NCBI RefSeq assembly: GCF_002849655.1
Contig: NZ_PDNW01000017.1
Location: forward strand, 24,446-88,445
Source: Pollutimonas subterranea
GTDB lineage: Bacteria; Pseudomonadota; Gammaproteobacteria; Burkholderiales; Burkholderiaceae_B
Length of the DNA: 64,000 nucleotides
Reading direction: 5' to 3'
Positions 9,371 through 18,870 of the stretch are shown one piece after another. A model generated the notes under the pieces. That model ran no database searches. It had not been told where the DNA came from and worked only from the letters and a program-made list of their open reading frames with translations. The position numbers were made by a program, and so were the translations under genes. The first letter of the stretch is position 1; the number at the start of each line of letters is the position of its first letter.

Positions 9371-10034
9371 TTTGTCCGAAGGCGCCCTCAGGCAGGCTGA
9401 ATAAAGCCAGGAATGATTGCACGACGGCCTTGTCGCCCGAGAACGTGACCATTCCCGCCTGCGCCGCCTGGTCCAGATCGGCCTTGCCATAGGCCAGCAT
9501 GAGTAGTGCATCAGTGCTGGCCTGAATCCGGGCATCGGACCTGTCGGGCATGCCTCGACCAAGCTCGATCGTCGAATCGGCCACCTTTGCGAAGAATACG
9601 TCGTCTTCCAGCTGGATTTCCAGTGTGGCCGTGAAGCTGTCCGCGTTGGCAGGAATGAACATGGTGCGCAAGGAAAGAATCATTGCGTCGGTTCCCAAGC
9701 CGGAAGGACGGGGGAACGATGCTGATTGCACGCCCCACTGCGCGAGTTGAAGCAGGATGGGTTCGAGCTGTTGGCCCCAGGGTGTAAGCCGGTATGCCCA
9801 TGCGCTGGCGGGCGGCGGCAGTCTTACGCGTTGAACCACCGATGCCGTTTCAAGTTCGTCCAGGCGTTGGGTGAGCACGTTTGGACTGATGCCGGACAGG
9901 CCGCGCCGCAAATCGGTAAACCGCTTGGGACCCAGCAGCAGTTCTCGCACGATCAGCAATGCCCATCGTTCGCCGATAAGGTCGAGTGCATGGGCGGCTG
10001 AGCATGCATCGTTGTAGCTTCGTTTTATTGCCAT
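9339..10034 (-). CDS. HxlR-type regulator with C-terminal SCP2-like domain
   Basis: A 231-residue protein. Residues 10-105 are a winged helix of the HxlR type (CSAAHALDLIGERWALL, then FTDLRRGLSGISPNVLTQRL and an AYRLTPWG wing). Residues 130-225 resemble a sterol-carrier/SCP2-like domain, as found in a subgroup of HxlR regulators that bind hydrophobic ligands. It is divergent from the SnoaL-VOC fusion gene, with 136 bases between starts containing small palindromes (CTGATCAG, ACTAGT). A local regulator of that gene is plausible. Confidence 0.82.
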   Translation of the reverse strand: MAIKRSYNDACSAAHALDLIGERWALLIVRELLLGPKRFTDLRRGLSGISPNVLTQRLDELETASVVQRVRLPPPASAWAYRLTPWGQQLEPILLQLAQWGVQSASFPRPSGLGTDAMILSLRTMFIPANADSFTATLEIQLEDDVFFAKVADSTIELGRGMPDRSDARIQASTDALLMLAYGKADLDQAAQAGMVTFSGDKAVVQSFLALFSLPEGAFGQTNAARTAQSR

Positions 10035-10170
10035 GCGTAAAAGTTTATCACTGATCAGGACTAGTTAGTTGTTTATTAGGAGTAAAAAGTGGTAAGTTAT
10101 GGCGATGGCCATTGAGCCACGGTCTGTTTTTACCGATAGGCGCGCCATCCTTTTCCAAAGGAGAGACACG

Positions 10171-11109
10171 ATGGATACAGCAAGCAGTACAAGTACTGAA
10201 GCCCGGTCCGAGATCAAGGCACGGGTCGACAGTTGGTTGAAGGCGGTCGAAGCAAATGATTTAAAGAAGATCATGTCCCATTACGCGCCCGATGTGGTGG
10301 CATTCGACGCCATCATCCAGCTGCAGTTCAAGGGTGCCGAGGCATATGGAAAACACTGGGAAGCGTGCCTGCAGATGTGCACCAATCACATGACCTTTAA
10401 ATTACGCGAACTGGACATTAACGTAGACGGCAACCTGGCTTTCGCTCATTGCCTGCTCAGTTGTGGCGCTCAGGATGATGGCGGACAGGAAAAATCATCC
10501 TGGATGCGCATGACCACATGCTACAAGAAGATCAACGGCGAATGGCTGATCGGCCATGAGCATATATCGGCGCCGTTCGATGTTCAAACCAGCAAGGCGC
10601 TGTTCGACATGGAACCTGACGGGACGGTCAAGCTCATGCCCACTCCCCGCGGCATGAACACTGTAACGCCACATTTGGTGTGTGTGGGCGCGGCCGATGC
10701 AGTGGACTTCTATATAAAGGCATTCAAGGCCACGGAGATGGGGCGGCTGGCCGGGCCCGACGGAAAGCTCATGCATGCCGCCGTGCGCATCGGCGATTCC
10801 GTTGTCATGTTGATGGATGAGTTTCCCGAGTGTGGAGCGGTGGCGCCCACGACGCTGAAAGGTACGCCCGTATCGGTGCATCTTTATGTCGACGATGTCG
10901 ATAAGGCGATAGAACATGCCGTGGCGGCGGGTGCGAAAGTCATCATGCCTGCCGATGACATGTTCTGGGGCGACCGCTATGGTGTGCTCGAAGATCCGTT
11001 TGGACACCACTGGTCCATCGCAACCCATATCCGCGACCTGAGCTATGAAGAAATAGCGGAGGCGTCCAAATCGGCAATGTGCGGCGCGGAAGGGCAGCAA
11101 CAAGCATAA
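10171..11109 (+). CDS. SnoaL-like / VOC (glyoxalase-type) fusion protein
   Basis: A 312-residue two-domain protein. Residues 10-140 form an NTF2/SnoaL-like cone (RVDSWLKAVEANDLKKIMSHYAPDVVAFD, then a GHEHIS strand). Residues 165-300 form a PhnB-type VOC domain (TPHLVCVGAADAVDFYIKAFKATEMGR, ending in GVLEDPFGHHWSIATH). VOC proteins include glyoxalases, dioxygenases and resistance proteins; no reaction can be assigned. The ATG at 10171 follows AAGGAGAG at ideal distance and is preferred to the upstream in-frame 10099 start. Confidence 0.8.
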   Translation: MDTASSTSTEARSEIKARVDSWLKAVEANDLKKIMSHYAPDVVAFDAIIQLQFKGAEAYGKHWEACLQMCTNHMTFKLRELDINVDGNLAFAHCLLSCGAQDDGGQEKSSWMRMTTCYKKINGEWLIGHEHISAPFDVQTSKALFDMEPDGTVKLMPTPRGMNTVTPHLVCVGAADAVDFYIKAFKATEMGRLAGPDGKLMHAAVRIGDSVVMLMDEFPECGAVAPTTLKGTPVSVHLYVDDVDKAIEHAVAAGAKVIMPADDMFWGDRYGVLEDPFGHHWSIATHIRDLSYEEIAEASKSAMCGAEGQQQA

Positions 11110-11111
11110 AT

Positions 11112-11182
11112 AAAGCCCGCGACACTTATGTGAACTGCGCCGGCAAAAGCTGGACCGTTCATAAGGTGTGGCGGGCTTTTTA
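11112..11182 (+). terminator. Long imperfect inverted repeat with terminal T run
   Basis: AAAGCCCGC at 11112-11120 pairs with GCGGGCTTT at 11171-11179. The pairing continues inward imperfectly (GACACTTATGTGAAC against GTTCATAAGGTGTG), leaving a loop of about 22 bases. TTTTT follows the right arm, so it should terminate the SnoaL-VOC transcript, and the mirrored A run may also act on the convergent symporter gene. Confidence 0.65.
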
Positions 11183-11209
11183 GGCAAGAAATTCTTCGTG
11201 CTGCGGTGC

Positions 11210-12196
11210 CTATTTGGCCAGTGAGGCCTCGGCCGCCGTCGCGCTCTCATCGTCGGCCTCGTCGACCTCGTCGTTCTTGAAGCGCTGGAACAGGGTGGCG
11301 ACCAGAGGACCCGAAATGTTGTGCCACACACTGAAAATGGCACTCGGTACCGCGGCAAGCGGAGAAAAATGAGCGGTGGCCAACGCTACGCCCAGTCCCG
11401 AGTTTTGCATGCCGACCTCGATCGACATTGTTTTACGCTTGGCAACGCTCAAGCCGCTCAACTTTGCCAGCCAATAGCCCAGCAAAAGTCCCAAGCTGTT
11501 GTGAAGCACGACCACCGCAAAAATCATCAGGCCGCTGGTCGCGATTTTTTCCTGGTTGCCGGCTACGACAGCGACCACGATTGCGACGATGGCCACGACA
11601 GACACCAGCGGCAGTACGTCTACGCAAGCCTTGACCTTCTCACGCAGCAGCGATTGGGCAAGCACACCGAGTGCGATGGGCAGCAGCACGACTTGTACGA
11701 TGGACCAGAACATCGCGCTTGCACTCACTTCCAGCCATTGGCTCGCCAGCAGGTAGATCAAGGCAGGCGTCACAATCGGCGCGAGCAATGTGCTCACGGA
11801 AGTAATGGCCACCGACAATGCCACGTCGCCGCGCGCCAGGAAGGCCATGACGTTGGAAGCGGTACCTCCGGGGCAGCATCCGACCAAAATCACGCCGACG
11901 GCGATTTCCGGAGGCAGTTGCAAAGCGATGCTAAGTCCCCATGCCAAACTTGGCATGATGATGAACTGGCCCAGTACGCCGATCAGGACAGTGCCCGGAC
12001 GCTTGAAGACTTCGGCAAAGTCGCTTTTGGACAGCGTGAGACCCATGCCAAACATGATGATGCCCAGTAGCGGCACGACGTAAGGGCCGATCCAGCGGAA
12101 TTGCGTGGGGGCCAAAAAAGCGAGTACTGCAAACAGCAATACCCAGATTGCAAATGTCTTGCCAACAAAGTGGCTCAGGCGGGCAATAGCCAGCAT
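11210..12196 (-). CDS. Bile acid:sodium symporter family protein
   Basis: A 328-residue protein with nine to ten predicted helices and the family landmarks [11 protein letters not shown] near residue 45, [26 protein letters not shown] split around residue 110, and [13 protein letters not shown] near 265. These match the SBF/BASS group, which moves organic anions with sodium. An acidic, low-complexity tail ([17 protein letters not shown]) follows the last helix. The substrate is unknown. It is convergent with the SnoaL-VOC gene. Confidence 0.85.
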   Translation of the reverse strand: MLAIARLSHFVGKTFAIWVLLFAVLAFLAPTQFRWIGPYVVPLLGIIMFGMGLTLSKSDFAEVFKRPGTVLIGVLGQFIIMPSLAWGLSIALQLPPEIAVGVILVGCCPGGTASNVMAFLARGDVALSVAITSVSTLLAPIVTPALIYLLASQWLEVSASAMFWSIVQVVLLPIALGVLAQSLLREKVKACVDVLPLVSVVAIVAIVVAVVAGNQEKIATSGLMIFAVVVLHNSLGLLLGYWLAKLSGLSVAKRKTMSIEVGMQNSGLGVALATAHFSPLAAVPSAIFSVWHNISGPLVATLFQRFKNDEVDEADDESATAAEASLAK

Positions 12197-12374
12197 GGTG
12201 AACGTCCTCGGAGCTGATTAGTATGGGCAACCGCGAGTGGCCCGCAACGGGTACGCAGCAAGCGTAAAGGTGCGATGGCGAGTCGGGTGCAGGGGTACAG
12301 GGAACCGCGCACGGGGCGGCTTGCACGAATTCCATCGTGAGTCATAATCGCGGGTCTACCTATTCGAAAGATTC

Positions 12375-13319
12375 TTGATGAGTATTTTGAGAAGCCGCCT
12401 GGCTGCCTATGCATGTCTCGCCCTCAGCATGTCCCTGGTCGGCTCCTACGTTGCGCTGTCCAAGCCTCTGGCGCTGGTGTTTCCGGTCTTTCTGCTGGGA
12501 TGGCTGCGCTTCGGCATCGGAGGCATTGCCATGCTGCGGTGGCTGCGCAAGCCGGCAAGCGAACCCCGACTTTCCAGCCAAACGAGAGTCCTGGTCTTTC
12601 TCGAGTCGTTCCTGGGGAATTTCCTGTTTACGATCTGCATGCTGTACGGAGTAAGCATGACGACCGCGGTATCGACAGGTGTGATCATGTCCACGATTCC
12701 CGCCGTGGTGGCCCTGATGAGCCGGGTCTTCCTGAAAGAAGTCATCAGCCCGCGGGTGTGGGGAGCAATCGCATGCGGTGCGTTGGGTATAGGGCTGCTT
12801 TCGTGGGCGGGGGCCGATGCACCCAACGTTGAAGACGGTGATCCGCTGCGGCAGGCGGCCGAGCCGGCTATGGCGTGGCTGGGAAACCTGCTGATCGTTG
12901 GCGCAGTCATGTGCGAAGGCGCTTATGCCGTGATTGGCAAGAAACTTACCGCGGTCATGGGACCGAAGCGCATCAGTGCGGTGATCAATCTGTGGGGATT
13001 TCTGTTGATGACGCCCCTGGGCGTCTATGCTGCCCTGGACTTCGATTTCTTCAGCGTACCGGCCCAGATGTGGCTGCTTCTAGTGTTCTACGCCCTGGCT
13101 GCCAGTGTATGGACGGTCTGGTTGTGGATGACCGGCTTGAAATCTGTGCCGGCCTCGCGCGCCGGCGTCTTTACCGTGATGCTTCCAGTCACTGCGGCGC
13201 TTGTCGGTGTCGTGGTCTTGGGCGAAACATTGGGACCGGTACAAATTATTGCCTTCACGCTGGCCTTGGGAGGTCTTCTGCTGGCCACCTTGCCGGCGAA
13301 GGGTGCACCGGCAAGGTAA
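12375..13319 (+). CDS. DMT/EamA-family transporter
   Basis: A 314-residue protein with ten hydrophobic segments in two EamA repeats (MLYGVSMTTAVSTGVIM and AGVFTVMLPVTAALVGV mark the helix-4/9 positions). It is a probable metabolite exporter without a readable substrate. The start MSILRSRLAAYACLALS sits directly before helix 1. It is divergent from the symporter gene and convergent with recJ. Confidence 0.83.
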   Translation: MMSILRSRLAAYACLALSMSLVGSYVALSKPLALVFPVFLLGWLRFGIGGIAMLRWLRKPASEPRLSSQTRVLVFLESFLGNFLFTICMLYGVSMTTAVSTGVIMSTIPAVVALMSRVFLKEVISPRVWGAIACGALGIGLLSWAGADAPNVEDGDPLRQAAEPAMAWLGNLLIVGAVMCEGAYAVIGKKLTAVMGPKRISAVINLWGFLLMTPLGVYAALDFDFFSVPAQMWLLLVFYALAASVWTVWLWMTGLKSVPASRAGVFTVMLPVTAALVGVVVLGETLGPVQIIAFTLALGGLLLATLPAKGAPAR

Positions 13320-13360
13320 GGCATTTCGAACCGCAGCCGTGAGTTGACGAGCCAGTGTGG

Positions 13361-15091
13361 TTATAGGGAGCCGTCAGGCGTACAGGCATACTCAATAATC
13401 AGTTGTGCCGACACGACGCCGTTCCAGATGTTTTGATCCAGCCGGTATGCCACATCGGCATATTCCGGCAGCATGTCGGCGTGATTGAACCAGATGGCGT
13501 CGAAGCGCTGATTGCCGCGTTCGAGATTCAGTTTCAAATGCTTGTCCTTCAACAGCCGCTGCTGGCGTACATGGAAGGTATCCCGGAAGATGGGCGCCGG
13601 AAAGCCTGCGCCCCATACTTGCTGTTGCAGCAAACCCGCTACATCCGCATTGGCGTATCCGGTTTCGAGTGAACCATCGGTCTCGATGATGGGGTCAAAG
13701 CTGGCCTTGCCGCTCAACTCGATGACCGCGGCATCGAACCCTTCAATGAACTGGGCGTATGCGTCTTCACGTAGCGTCAGGCCAGCGGCCATGGCGTGGC
13801 CGCCGAACTTGAGAATGATGCCCGGATAGCGCTTGGACACCAGGTCGAGGACATCACGCAGGTGCACATCCGGTATGGAACGGCCCGAACCGCGCAGCTC
13901 GCCTGAGTCCGAACGGGCGAAGGCCAGCGTCGGACGCCAATAGGTTTCCTTCAGGCGCGATGCAACGAGGCCGACCACACCTTGATGCCATTCCGGGTGA
14001 TATACGCAGACTGTTGCTCCGATGACCGGCGTGGAGGCCTCGATGGCCGCCAGTGCTTCTTCACGCATGGTTGTTTCGATGCCCCGGCGCTCCTGGTTCA
14101 TACCATCCAGCTGGCGCGCCAGTTCAAGCGCTTCTCCTTCGTCATCGGTAATCAGGCAGTTGATGCCGATGCTCATATCGGCCAGCCGGCCCGCGGCGTT
14201 GATGCGGGGCCCCAGGGCAAAGCCAAGATCAAAGCCGCTGGCCTGACGTGGCTCGCGTCCGGCCACGGCAAACAGCGCCCGAATTCCGGCCTGCATTTTT
14301 CCGGCCCGCATTTTCTGCAAACCCTGCGTGACGAGCACTCGATTGTTGGCATCGAGCTTGACGACGTCGGCGACGGTGCCCAGTGCGACCAGATCAGCCA
14401 GCTGATCCAGGCGGGGCCCGCCGTCTTTGGGGTAGACGCCGCGTTGGCGCATTTCCGCACGCAAAGCCAGCAAAAGATAGAAGATGACGCCGACGCCTGC
14501 CAGGTTCTTGGAGGGAAAGCCGCAGCCCGGCTGGTTGGGATTGACGATGGCAAGCGCTTGGGGCAGTGTGTCGCCGGGCAGGTGATGATCGGTGATGACC
14601 ACATCGATGCCGGCGAGGGTTGCCGCTTGCACGCCGTCTACGCTGGCGATGCCATTGTCCACGGTGATGAGAATATCGGGCTTGCCCGCCGGATGTTGCA
14701 GTGCCAGGCTTACGACCGCGGGCGAAAGCCCGTAGCCGGTTTCGAACCGGTTCGGTACCAGGAAATCCACGACGGCGCCCATGCTGCGCAATCCGCGCAT
14801 GCCGACCGCGCAGGCTGTCGCGCCGTCGCAGTCGTAGTCCGCAACGATCAGCATGCGCTTGCCGCTATGTATGGCGTCCGCCAGAATACGGGCTGCCTGC
14901 TGGATGTGCGTGAGCTTTCCTGGCGGAATCAAAGCACCCCATACCAGTTGGGTGTCGCTGAGGCAGCTTACGCCGCGCGCCGCCCACAAACGCGCCAGCA
15001 GGGGATGTATGCCTGCGGCCTCAAGAGTCTGGCTGACCTGGAAGTCAGCCAATCGATTGCTTAGTTTTGGGGTGACCACCACTTTCTCCAT
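13361..15091 (-). CDS. recJ: Single-stranded-DNA-specific exonuclease RecJ
   Basis: About 576 residues. The DHH-family phosphoesterase core is clear: ADYDCDGATA near residue 90 and VVITDHHLPGD near 170 supply metal-binding aspartates and histidines. The DHHA1 region follows (KFGGHAMAAGLTL near 460), then the RecJ OB-fold. The enzyme degrades single strands 5' to 3' in recombination and mismatch repair. The start is uncertain: ATGs lie at 15091, 15112 and further up, none with a good ribosome site. The first gives MEKVVVTPKLSNR and a short overlap with the upstream gene, suggesting coupling. Confidence 0.9.
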   Translation of the reverse strand: MEKVVVTPKLSNRLADFQVSQTLEAAGIHPLLARLWAARGVSCLSDTQLVWGALIPPGKLTHIQQAARILADAIHSGKRMLIVADYDCDGATACAVGMRGLRSMGAVVDFLVPNRFETGYGLSPAVVSLALQHPAGKPDILITVDNGIASVDGVQAATLAGIDVVITDHHLPGDTLPQALAIVNPNQPGCGFPSKNLAGVGVIFYLLLALRAEMRQRGVYPKDGGPRLDQLADLVALGTVADVVKLDANNRVLVTQGLQKMRAGKMQAGIRALFAVAGREPRQASGFDLGFALGPRINAAGRLADMSIGINCLITDDEGEALELARQLDGMNQERRGIETTMREEALAAIEASTPVIGATVCVYHPEWHQGVVGLVASRLKETYWRPTLAFARSDSGELRGSGRSIPDVHLRDVLDLVSKRYPGIILKFGGHAMAAGLTLREDAYAQFIEGFDAAVIELSGKASFDPIIETDGSLETGYANADVAGLLQQQVWGAGFPAPIFRDTFHVRQQRLLKDKHLKLNLERGNQRFDAIWFNHADMLPEYADVAYRLDQNIWNGVVSAQLIIEYACTPDGSL

Positions 15092-16002
15092 GCTAGTCGG
15101 CTGCCGGGCAGCCATTGAGTCCATTGCGCCCACGCCGTGGGCTTGACCTCTATGATGCGGTCGGCGCCCGTCAGTACGACGCCTGGGGAGGGCCCGTTTG
15201 CCAATGGCTTGAAAACGGTGGCTTCAAGCTGCTCGAGCGCGGCGAGCCATCCTCCCCAGTCGCGGCTTGTGGCCGGCGCAAGCAAGGCGTCATGCGTCTT
15301 GATGTCGTTGTCTTCGTTGCCGCCGGACACTATCTGTTCGCCGCCGGCACCGCCAAACAGCCAGAGGCTGTTGATGGGCACCAGGCTTTGCCGGTATCGC
15401 GCTTGATTGACAGGATGCTCGAACCAGGTCATCTGCAGTTCGTTGACCAGGCGCCGCCAGGGGCGGGCGGCAACATCTTGCGGCCACCAGTCGTTCACCG
15501 TGCTCATGCTGACCACTGCCGGGCTGGCACTTTGTGGTGAAAAGCCCGGAGGCAATTCAATCCGCCAGCGTTTAACGCCGTCGGCATGCAGGGTGAAACC
15601 GGACTCGGCACACAAGGGTTGCGCCGATTCGAACAAGGCTACACTCTGCTCTGGCGTGATGGCGAGTTCGCTTGCGGGCAGCAGGGCGGCACCATCCCGG
15701 GACGGCGATACATGTACCAATTCTGCCAGCCAGACGGGCGTATTATCCGGCACTGGCTGTTGTAGCCACAAAGGACCCAGCCCTGCGCTAAGATTCTGTT
15801 CTTTCCGTGCCTTGAAGCCGCTAGCGGCCAATAGCCACTGCTCGTACGGCGTACAGCCGCTTGATGCCGGATCGGCCGCAATGGTGTGGGCGCGTCCTTG
15901 TTCCAGCCAGCGCACGAGCGTGGGTGCGGTTTTTTGCAGGTAGGAAGTCAGTTCGCGCGCCTCGCGAGGGTCGGGCAATGCCCCAGGTAGTACGATTTGC
16001 AT
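15061..16002 (-). CDS. RpfE-type conserved protein upstream of recJ
   Basis: A 313-residue protein resembling the 'regulatory protein RpfE' group that sits next to recJ in many betaproteobacteria and xanthomonads. Features are the start MQIVLPGALPDP, a CTPYEQWLL segment near residue 50, and a W-rich C-terminal half (WLFGGAGGEQ near 215). Some databases relate the group to the cofactor-independent phosphoglycerate mutase fold, but I see no complete active site. No signal peptide or membrane helix. It overlaps recJ by about 31 bases. The function is unknown. Confidence 0.65.
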   Translation of the reverse strand: MQIVLPGALPDPREARELTSYLQKTAPTLVRWLEQGRAHTIAADPASSGCTPYEQWLLAASGFKARKEQNLSAGLGPLWLQQPVPDNTPVWLAELVHVSPSRDGAALLPASELAITPEQSVALFESAQPLCAESGFTLHADGVKRWRIELPPGFSPQSASPAVVSMSTVNDWWPQDVAARPWRRLVNELQMTWFEHPVNQARYRQSLVPINSLWLFGGAGGEQIVSGGNEDNDIKTHDALLAPATSRDWGGWLAALEQLEATVFKPLANGPSPGVVLTGADRIIEVKPTAWAQWTQWLPGSRLAWRKWWSPQN

Positions 16003-16042
16003 TCCTGGATTGTAGTGTTAATGGATAACGGTGGCTTCAACG

Positions 16043-17314
16043 ATGGCTTATGAATTTTGGATAGGGGCGCGCTACGCGGGCTTGGCGCGCTCGAAGCGCC
16101 GTGTCGGCCGGGGCGACCGATTTGTATCGTTTATTGCGGCCAGCTCCATGGCCGGTATCGCGCTGGGCGTGGCAGCGCTGATTGTCGTGCTTTCCGTCAT
16201 GAACGGATTCCAGACCCAGGTCAGGGATCGCATGCTGTCGGTGTTGCCGCACATCGAGCTCTACGTACCGCGCACTGACCCCGGGCAAGTCATTTCGCAA
16301 TGGCAGGCCATCGCGGATATGGCAAAGGAGAACCCACAAGTCAGTGGGGCGGCGCCGTTTGTCGCGGCCCAAGGCATGATCGTGCGCGGCGAGGCCTTGA
16401 GCGGGGTGCAAATGCGCGGCATCGATCCGCAGCTGGAAAGCGCCGTTTCGGATGTCGGAGGCCAGATGATTGCTGGCGACATCCAGGCCTTGAAGCCGGG
16501 CAGCTATTCAATAGTCCTGGGCAATCAGCTGGCCACTACGCTGGGCGTGAATGCCGGCGATACCGTAATGGTGCTTGCCCCCCAGGGTTCGATCTCACCC
16601 GCGGGGTTCACCCCGCGCATGCGCCAATTCACCGTTACTGGGCTGTTTTCTTCCGGCTACTACGAGTACGACGCCACCCTGGCCTTCATCAACTACGAGG
16701 ACGCCGCAAAGGTCTTCAGGGATAGTGGAACCAGTGGCGTACGTTTGCGCATTACGGATATGCAGCAGGCACCCATGGTGGCCCGCGAGCTGAGCAAAAC
16801 CTTGCCTCCGTTCGTGCATGCGCAAGACTGGACACTGAATAATCGCACCTGGTTTGCCGCCGTCCAGACCGAGAAGCGGATGATGTTCCTGATCCTGGCC
16901 CTGATCGTGGCAGTGGCGGCATTCAACTTGTTGTCCTCGCTTGTCATGGCCGTCAAGGACAAGCGCTCCGACATTGCCATATTGCGCACACTGGGTGCCA
17001 GTCCACGGGAAATCGCAAAGATATTCCTGGTTCAGGGCTCGCTGATAGGCATCGTTGGAACCTTGCTGGGCCTGTGCTTCGGCACCTTGGTCGCCTATAA
17101 CATTGATGTTATCGTTCCGTTTATCGAGCGTATGCTGGGCGTGCAATTTCTTCCGCAGCAAATTTACTTCATCAGCGAGCTGCCTTCCAATCCCCAGATG
17201 AACGACATTCTGATCGTGGCGCTTACGTCGCTGGTGTTGTCCCTGCTGGCTACCCTTTATCCCAGCTGGCGTGCGTCCAGCCTGCAACCGGCAGAGGTGC
17301 TGCGCCATGATTGA
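16043..17314 (+). CDS. lolC: Lipoprotein-releasing complex transmembrane subunit LolC/E
   Basis: A 423-residue inner-membrane protein with the MacB/LolC plan. A first helix near residues 25-50 (GIALGVAALIVVLSVMNGF) is followed by a large periplasmic domain to about 265, then three C-terminal helices. KRSDIAILRTLGASPREIAKIF is the FtsX-type motif. With LolD it extracts outer-membrane lipoproteins for transfer to LolA. Only one such subunit is present here, so it probably forms a homodimer, like LolF systems. ATG 16043 was chosen over an in-frame GTG at 16031. Confidence 0.9.
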   Translation: MAYEFWIGARYAGLARSKRRVGRGDRFVSFIAASSMAGIALGVAALIVVLSVMNGFQTQVRDRMLSVLPHIELYVPRTDPGQVISQWQAIADMAKENPQVSGAAPFVAAQGMIVRGEALSGVQMRGIDPQLESAVSDVGGQMIAGDIQALKPGSYSIVLGNQLATTLGVNAGDTVMVLAPQGSISPAGFTPRMRQFTVTGLFSSGYYEYDATLAFINYEDAAKVFRDSGTSGVRLRITDMQQAPMVARELSKTLPPFVHAQDWTLNNRTWFAAVQTEKRMMFLILALIVAVAAFNLLSSLVMAVKDKRSDIAILRTLGASPREIAKIFLVQGSLIGIVGTLLGLCFGTLVAYNIDVIVPFIERMLGVQFLPQQIYFISELPSNPQMNDILIVALTSLVLSLLATLYPSWRASSLQPAEVLRHD

Positions 17315-18038
17315 TACACCCGTCGTCCATGCGCTGAGCGCGCGCAATCTGGTTAAAACGTATCACGAGGGCGGGGTGGCCATTGAGGTCCTGCGCGACG
17401 TCAGCCTGCACGTGGATGCAGGCGAAATGGTTGCCATCGTGGGCGCCTCGGGTTCAGGAAAGAGCACGCTGCTGCATACCCTGGGCCTGCTCGATCTACC
17501 TACCTCCGGCTCGGTATTGATCAACGGCGAATCGGCGGACGGCCTGAACGAGGCACAACGCAGCCAGCTGCGCAACCGCAGCCTGGGTTTCGTCTACCAG
17601 TTCCATCATCTTTTGTCTGAATTTTCAGCGCTCGACAACGTCGCGATGCCGCTCATCGTACGGCGTGAAAAGCGCAGCGTAGCCAGGGAACAGGCCCAGA
17701 TCGTGCTGGAACAGGTCGGTTTGTCGGCTCGCATTGATCACTATCCGGGGCAGCTTTCAGGAGGCGAGCGTCAGCGCGTGGCGCTGGCACGCGCGTTGGT
17801 CACGCGCCCCACATGCGTGTTGGCTGACGAGCCCACCGGCAACCTGGATCGCTATACCGCCGAGAGCATGTTCGAGTTATTGGTGCGCATGAACCGGGAT
17901 TTCGGCACAGCCTTTGCTATCGTCACGCACGACCCGGCTCTGGCCGCCCTGGCGCATCGCCAACTGGCCATGGACAAAGGCCGGCTGGTCGATCCCGAAG
18001 TTCCTCCGCTTGAGGTGGCGGGACAAAACAGCATGTAG
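17307..18038 (+). CDS. lolD: Lipoprotein-releasing complex ATPase LolD
   Basis: A 243-residue ATPase. Walker A is GASGSGKST, the signature LSGGERQRVALARAL, Walker B VLADEPTGNLD, then VTHDPALA. It matches the MacB/LolD branch and is coupled to lolC by an eight-base overlap. It powers lipoprotein release from the inner membrane. The ATG at 17307 fits the family start; the frame is open a little further up, inside lolC. Confidence 0.92.
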   Translation: MIDTPVVHALSARNLVKTYHEGGVAIEVLRDVSLHVDAGEMVAIVGASGSGKSTLLHTLGLLDLPTSGSVLINGESADGLNEAQRSQLRNRSLGFVYQFHHLLSEFSALDNVAMPLIVRREKRSVAREQAQIVLEQVGLSARIDHYPGQLSGGERQRVALARALVTRPTCVLADEPTGNLDRYTAESMFELLVRMNRDFGTAFAIVTHDPALAALAHRQLAMDKGRLVDPEVPPLEVAGQNSM

Positions 18039-18057
18039 TCTTCACGAGGATATCGCG

Positions 18058-18870
18058 ATGTTGATCGACACCCACTGCCACCTTGATGCAAGCGAATTCA
18101 ACGCGGACCGCGTCGCGGTCATCGAGCGTGCTGGCGAGAAGGGCGTGGGCGGCATCGTGATTCCATCGGTAGCTCGGTTCAATTTCGACACCGTGCGCCA
18201 GCTTGCACATTCCTTCAAAGGCGGACGCTACGCACTGGGAATTCATCCGATCTGCGTACCCGATGCGCTCGGTCCGGATCTGGTCGAACTGGAATCACAG
18301 ATACAGCAGTCCCTGGACGACCCGCGATTTGTCGCAATAGGGGAAATAGGGCTGGATTATTTCGTTCCCGCGTTGAAAACACCAGAGATGCGCGAGAAGC
18401 AGGAAACGTATTATTCCGCCCAGTTGGATCTCGCCCAGCGCTATGGTTTGCCGGTGCTGCTCCATGTGCGGCGCTCGCAAGATATCTTGCTGAAGCATTT
18501 GCGCCGGCGTCCCCGCATCGGGGGAATCGCCCATGCCTTCAACGGTAGTTTCCAGCAGGCCGAACAGTTTATCGAACTTGGATTCGTGCTGGGCTTCGGT
18601 GGGGCGATGACCTTTGGCCGAGCCTTGCAAATACGGCGCCTGGCAACGCAGTTGCCGATGGATGCGCTGGTGCTGGAGACCGACGCGCCGGATATTCCGC
18701 CTGCATGGCTGGGTCAGCGCGGGGATGTTGGCCCGCGCAACGAGCCCGGTGAGGTAGCAGGGATTGCACAGCTTCTGGCCGAGCTGCGCAATGTTGACCT
18801 TGCAGACATTATTCTTGCGTCGGCCGCGAACACCAGGCGGGCGCTGCCTCGCCTGGTCGGCACCAACTAA
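18058..18870 (+). CDS. tatD: TatD-family metal-dependent hydrolase
   Basis: A 270-residue TIM-barrel hydrolase. The start LIDTHCHLDASEF gives the first HxH metal pair; AIGEIGLDYF near 95, LHVRRSQ near 135, GIAHAFNG near 155 and ETDAPDIPP near 205 complete the metal-site pattern. TatD enzymes are DNases/exonucleases of quality control and repair. A GAGGA ribosome site precedes the ATG, 19 bases after lolD, so it belongs to the lol transcript. Confidence 0.9.
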   Translation: MLIDTHCHLDASEFNADRVAVIERAGEKGVGGIVIPSVARFNFDTVRQLAHSFKGGRYALGIHPICVPDALGPDLVELESQIQQSLDDPRFVAIGEIGLDYFVPALKTPEMREKQETYYSAQLDLAQRYGLPVLLHVRRSQDILLKHLRRRPRIGGIAHAFNGSFQQAEQFIELGFVLGFGGAMTFGRALQIRRLATQLPMDALVLETDAPDIPPAWLGQRGDVGPRNEPGEVAGIAQLLAELRNVDLADIILASAANTRRALPRLVGTN

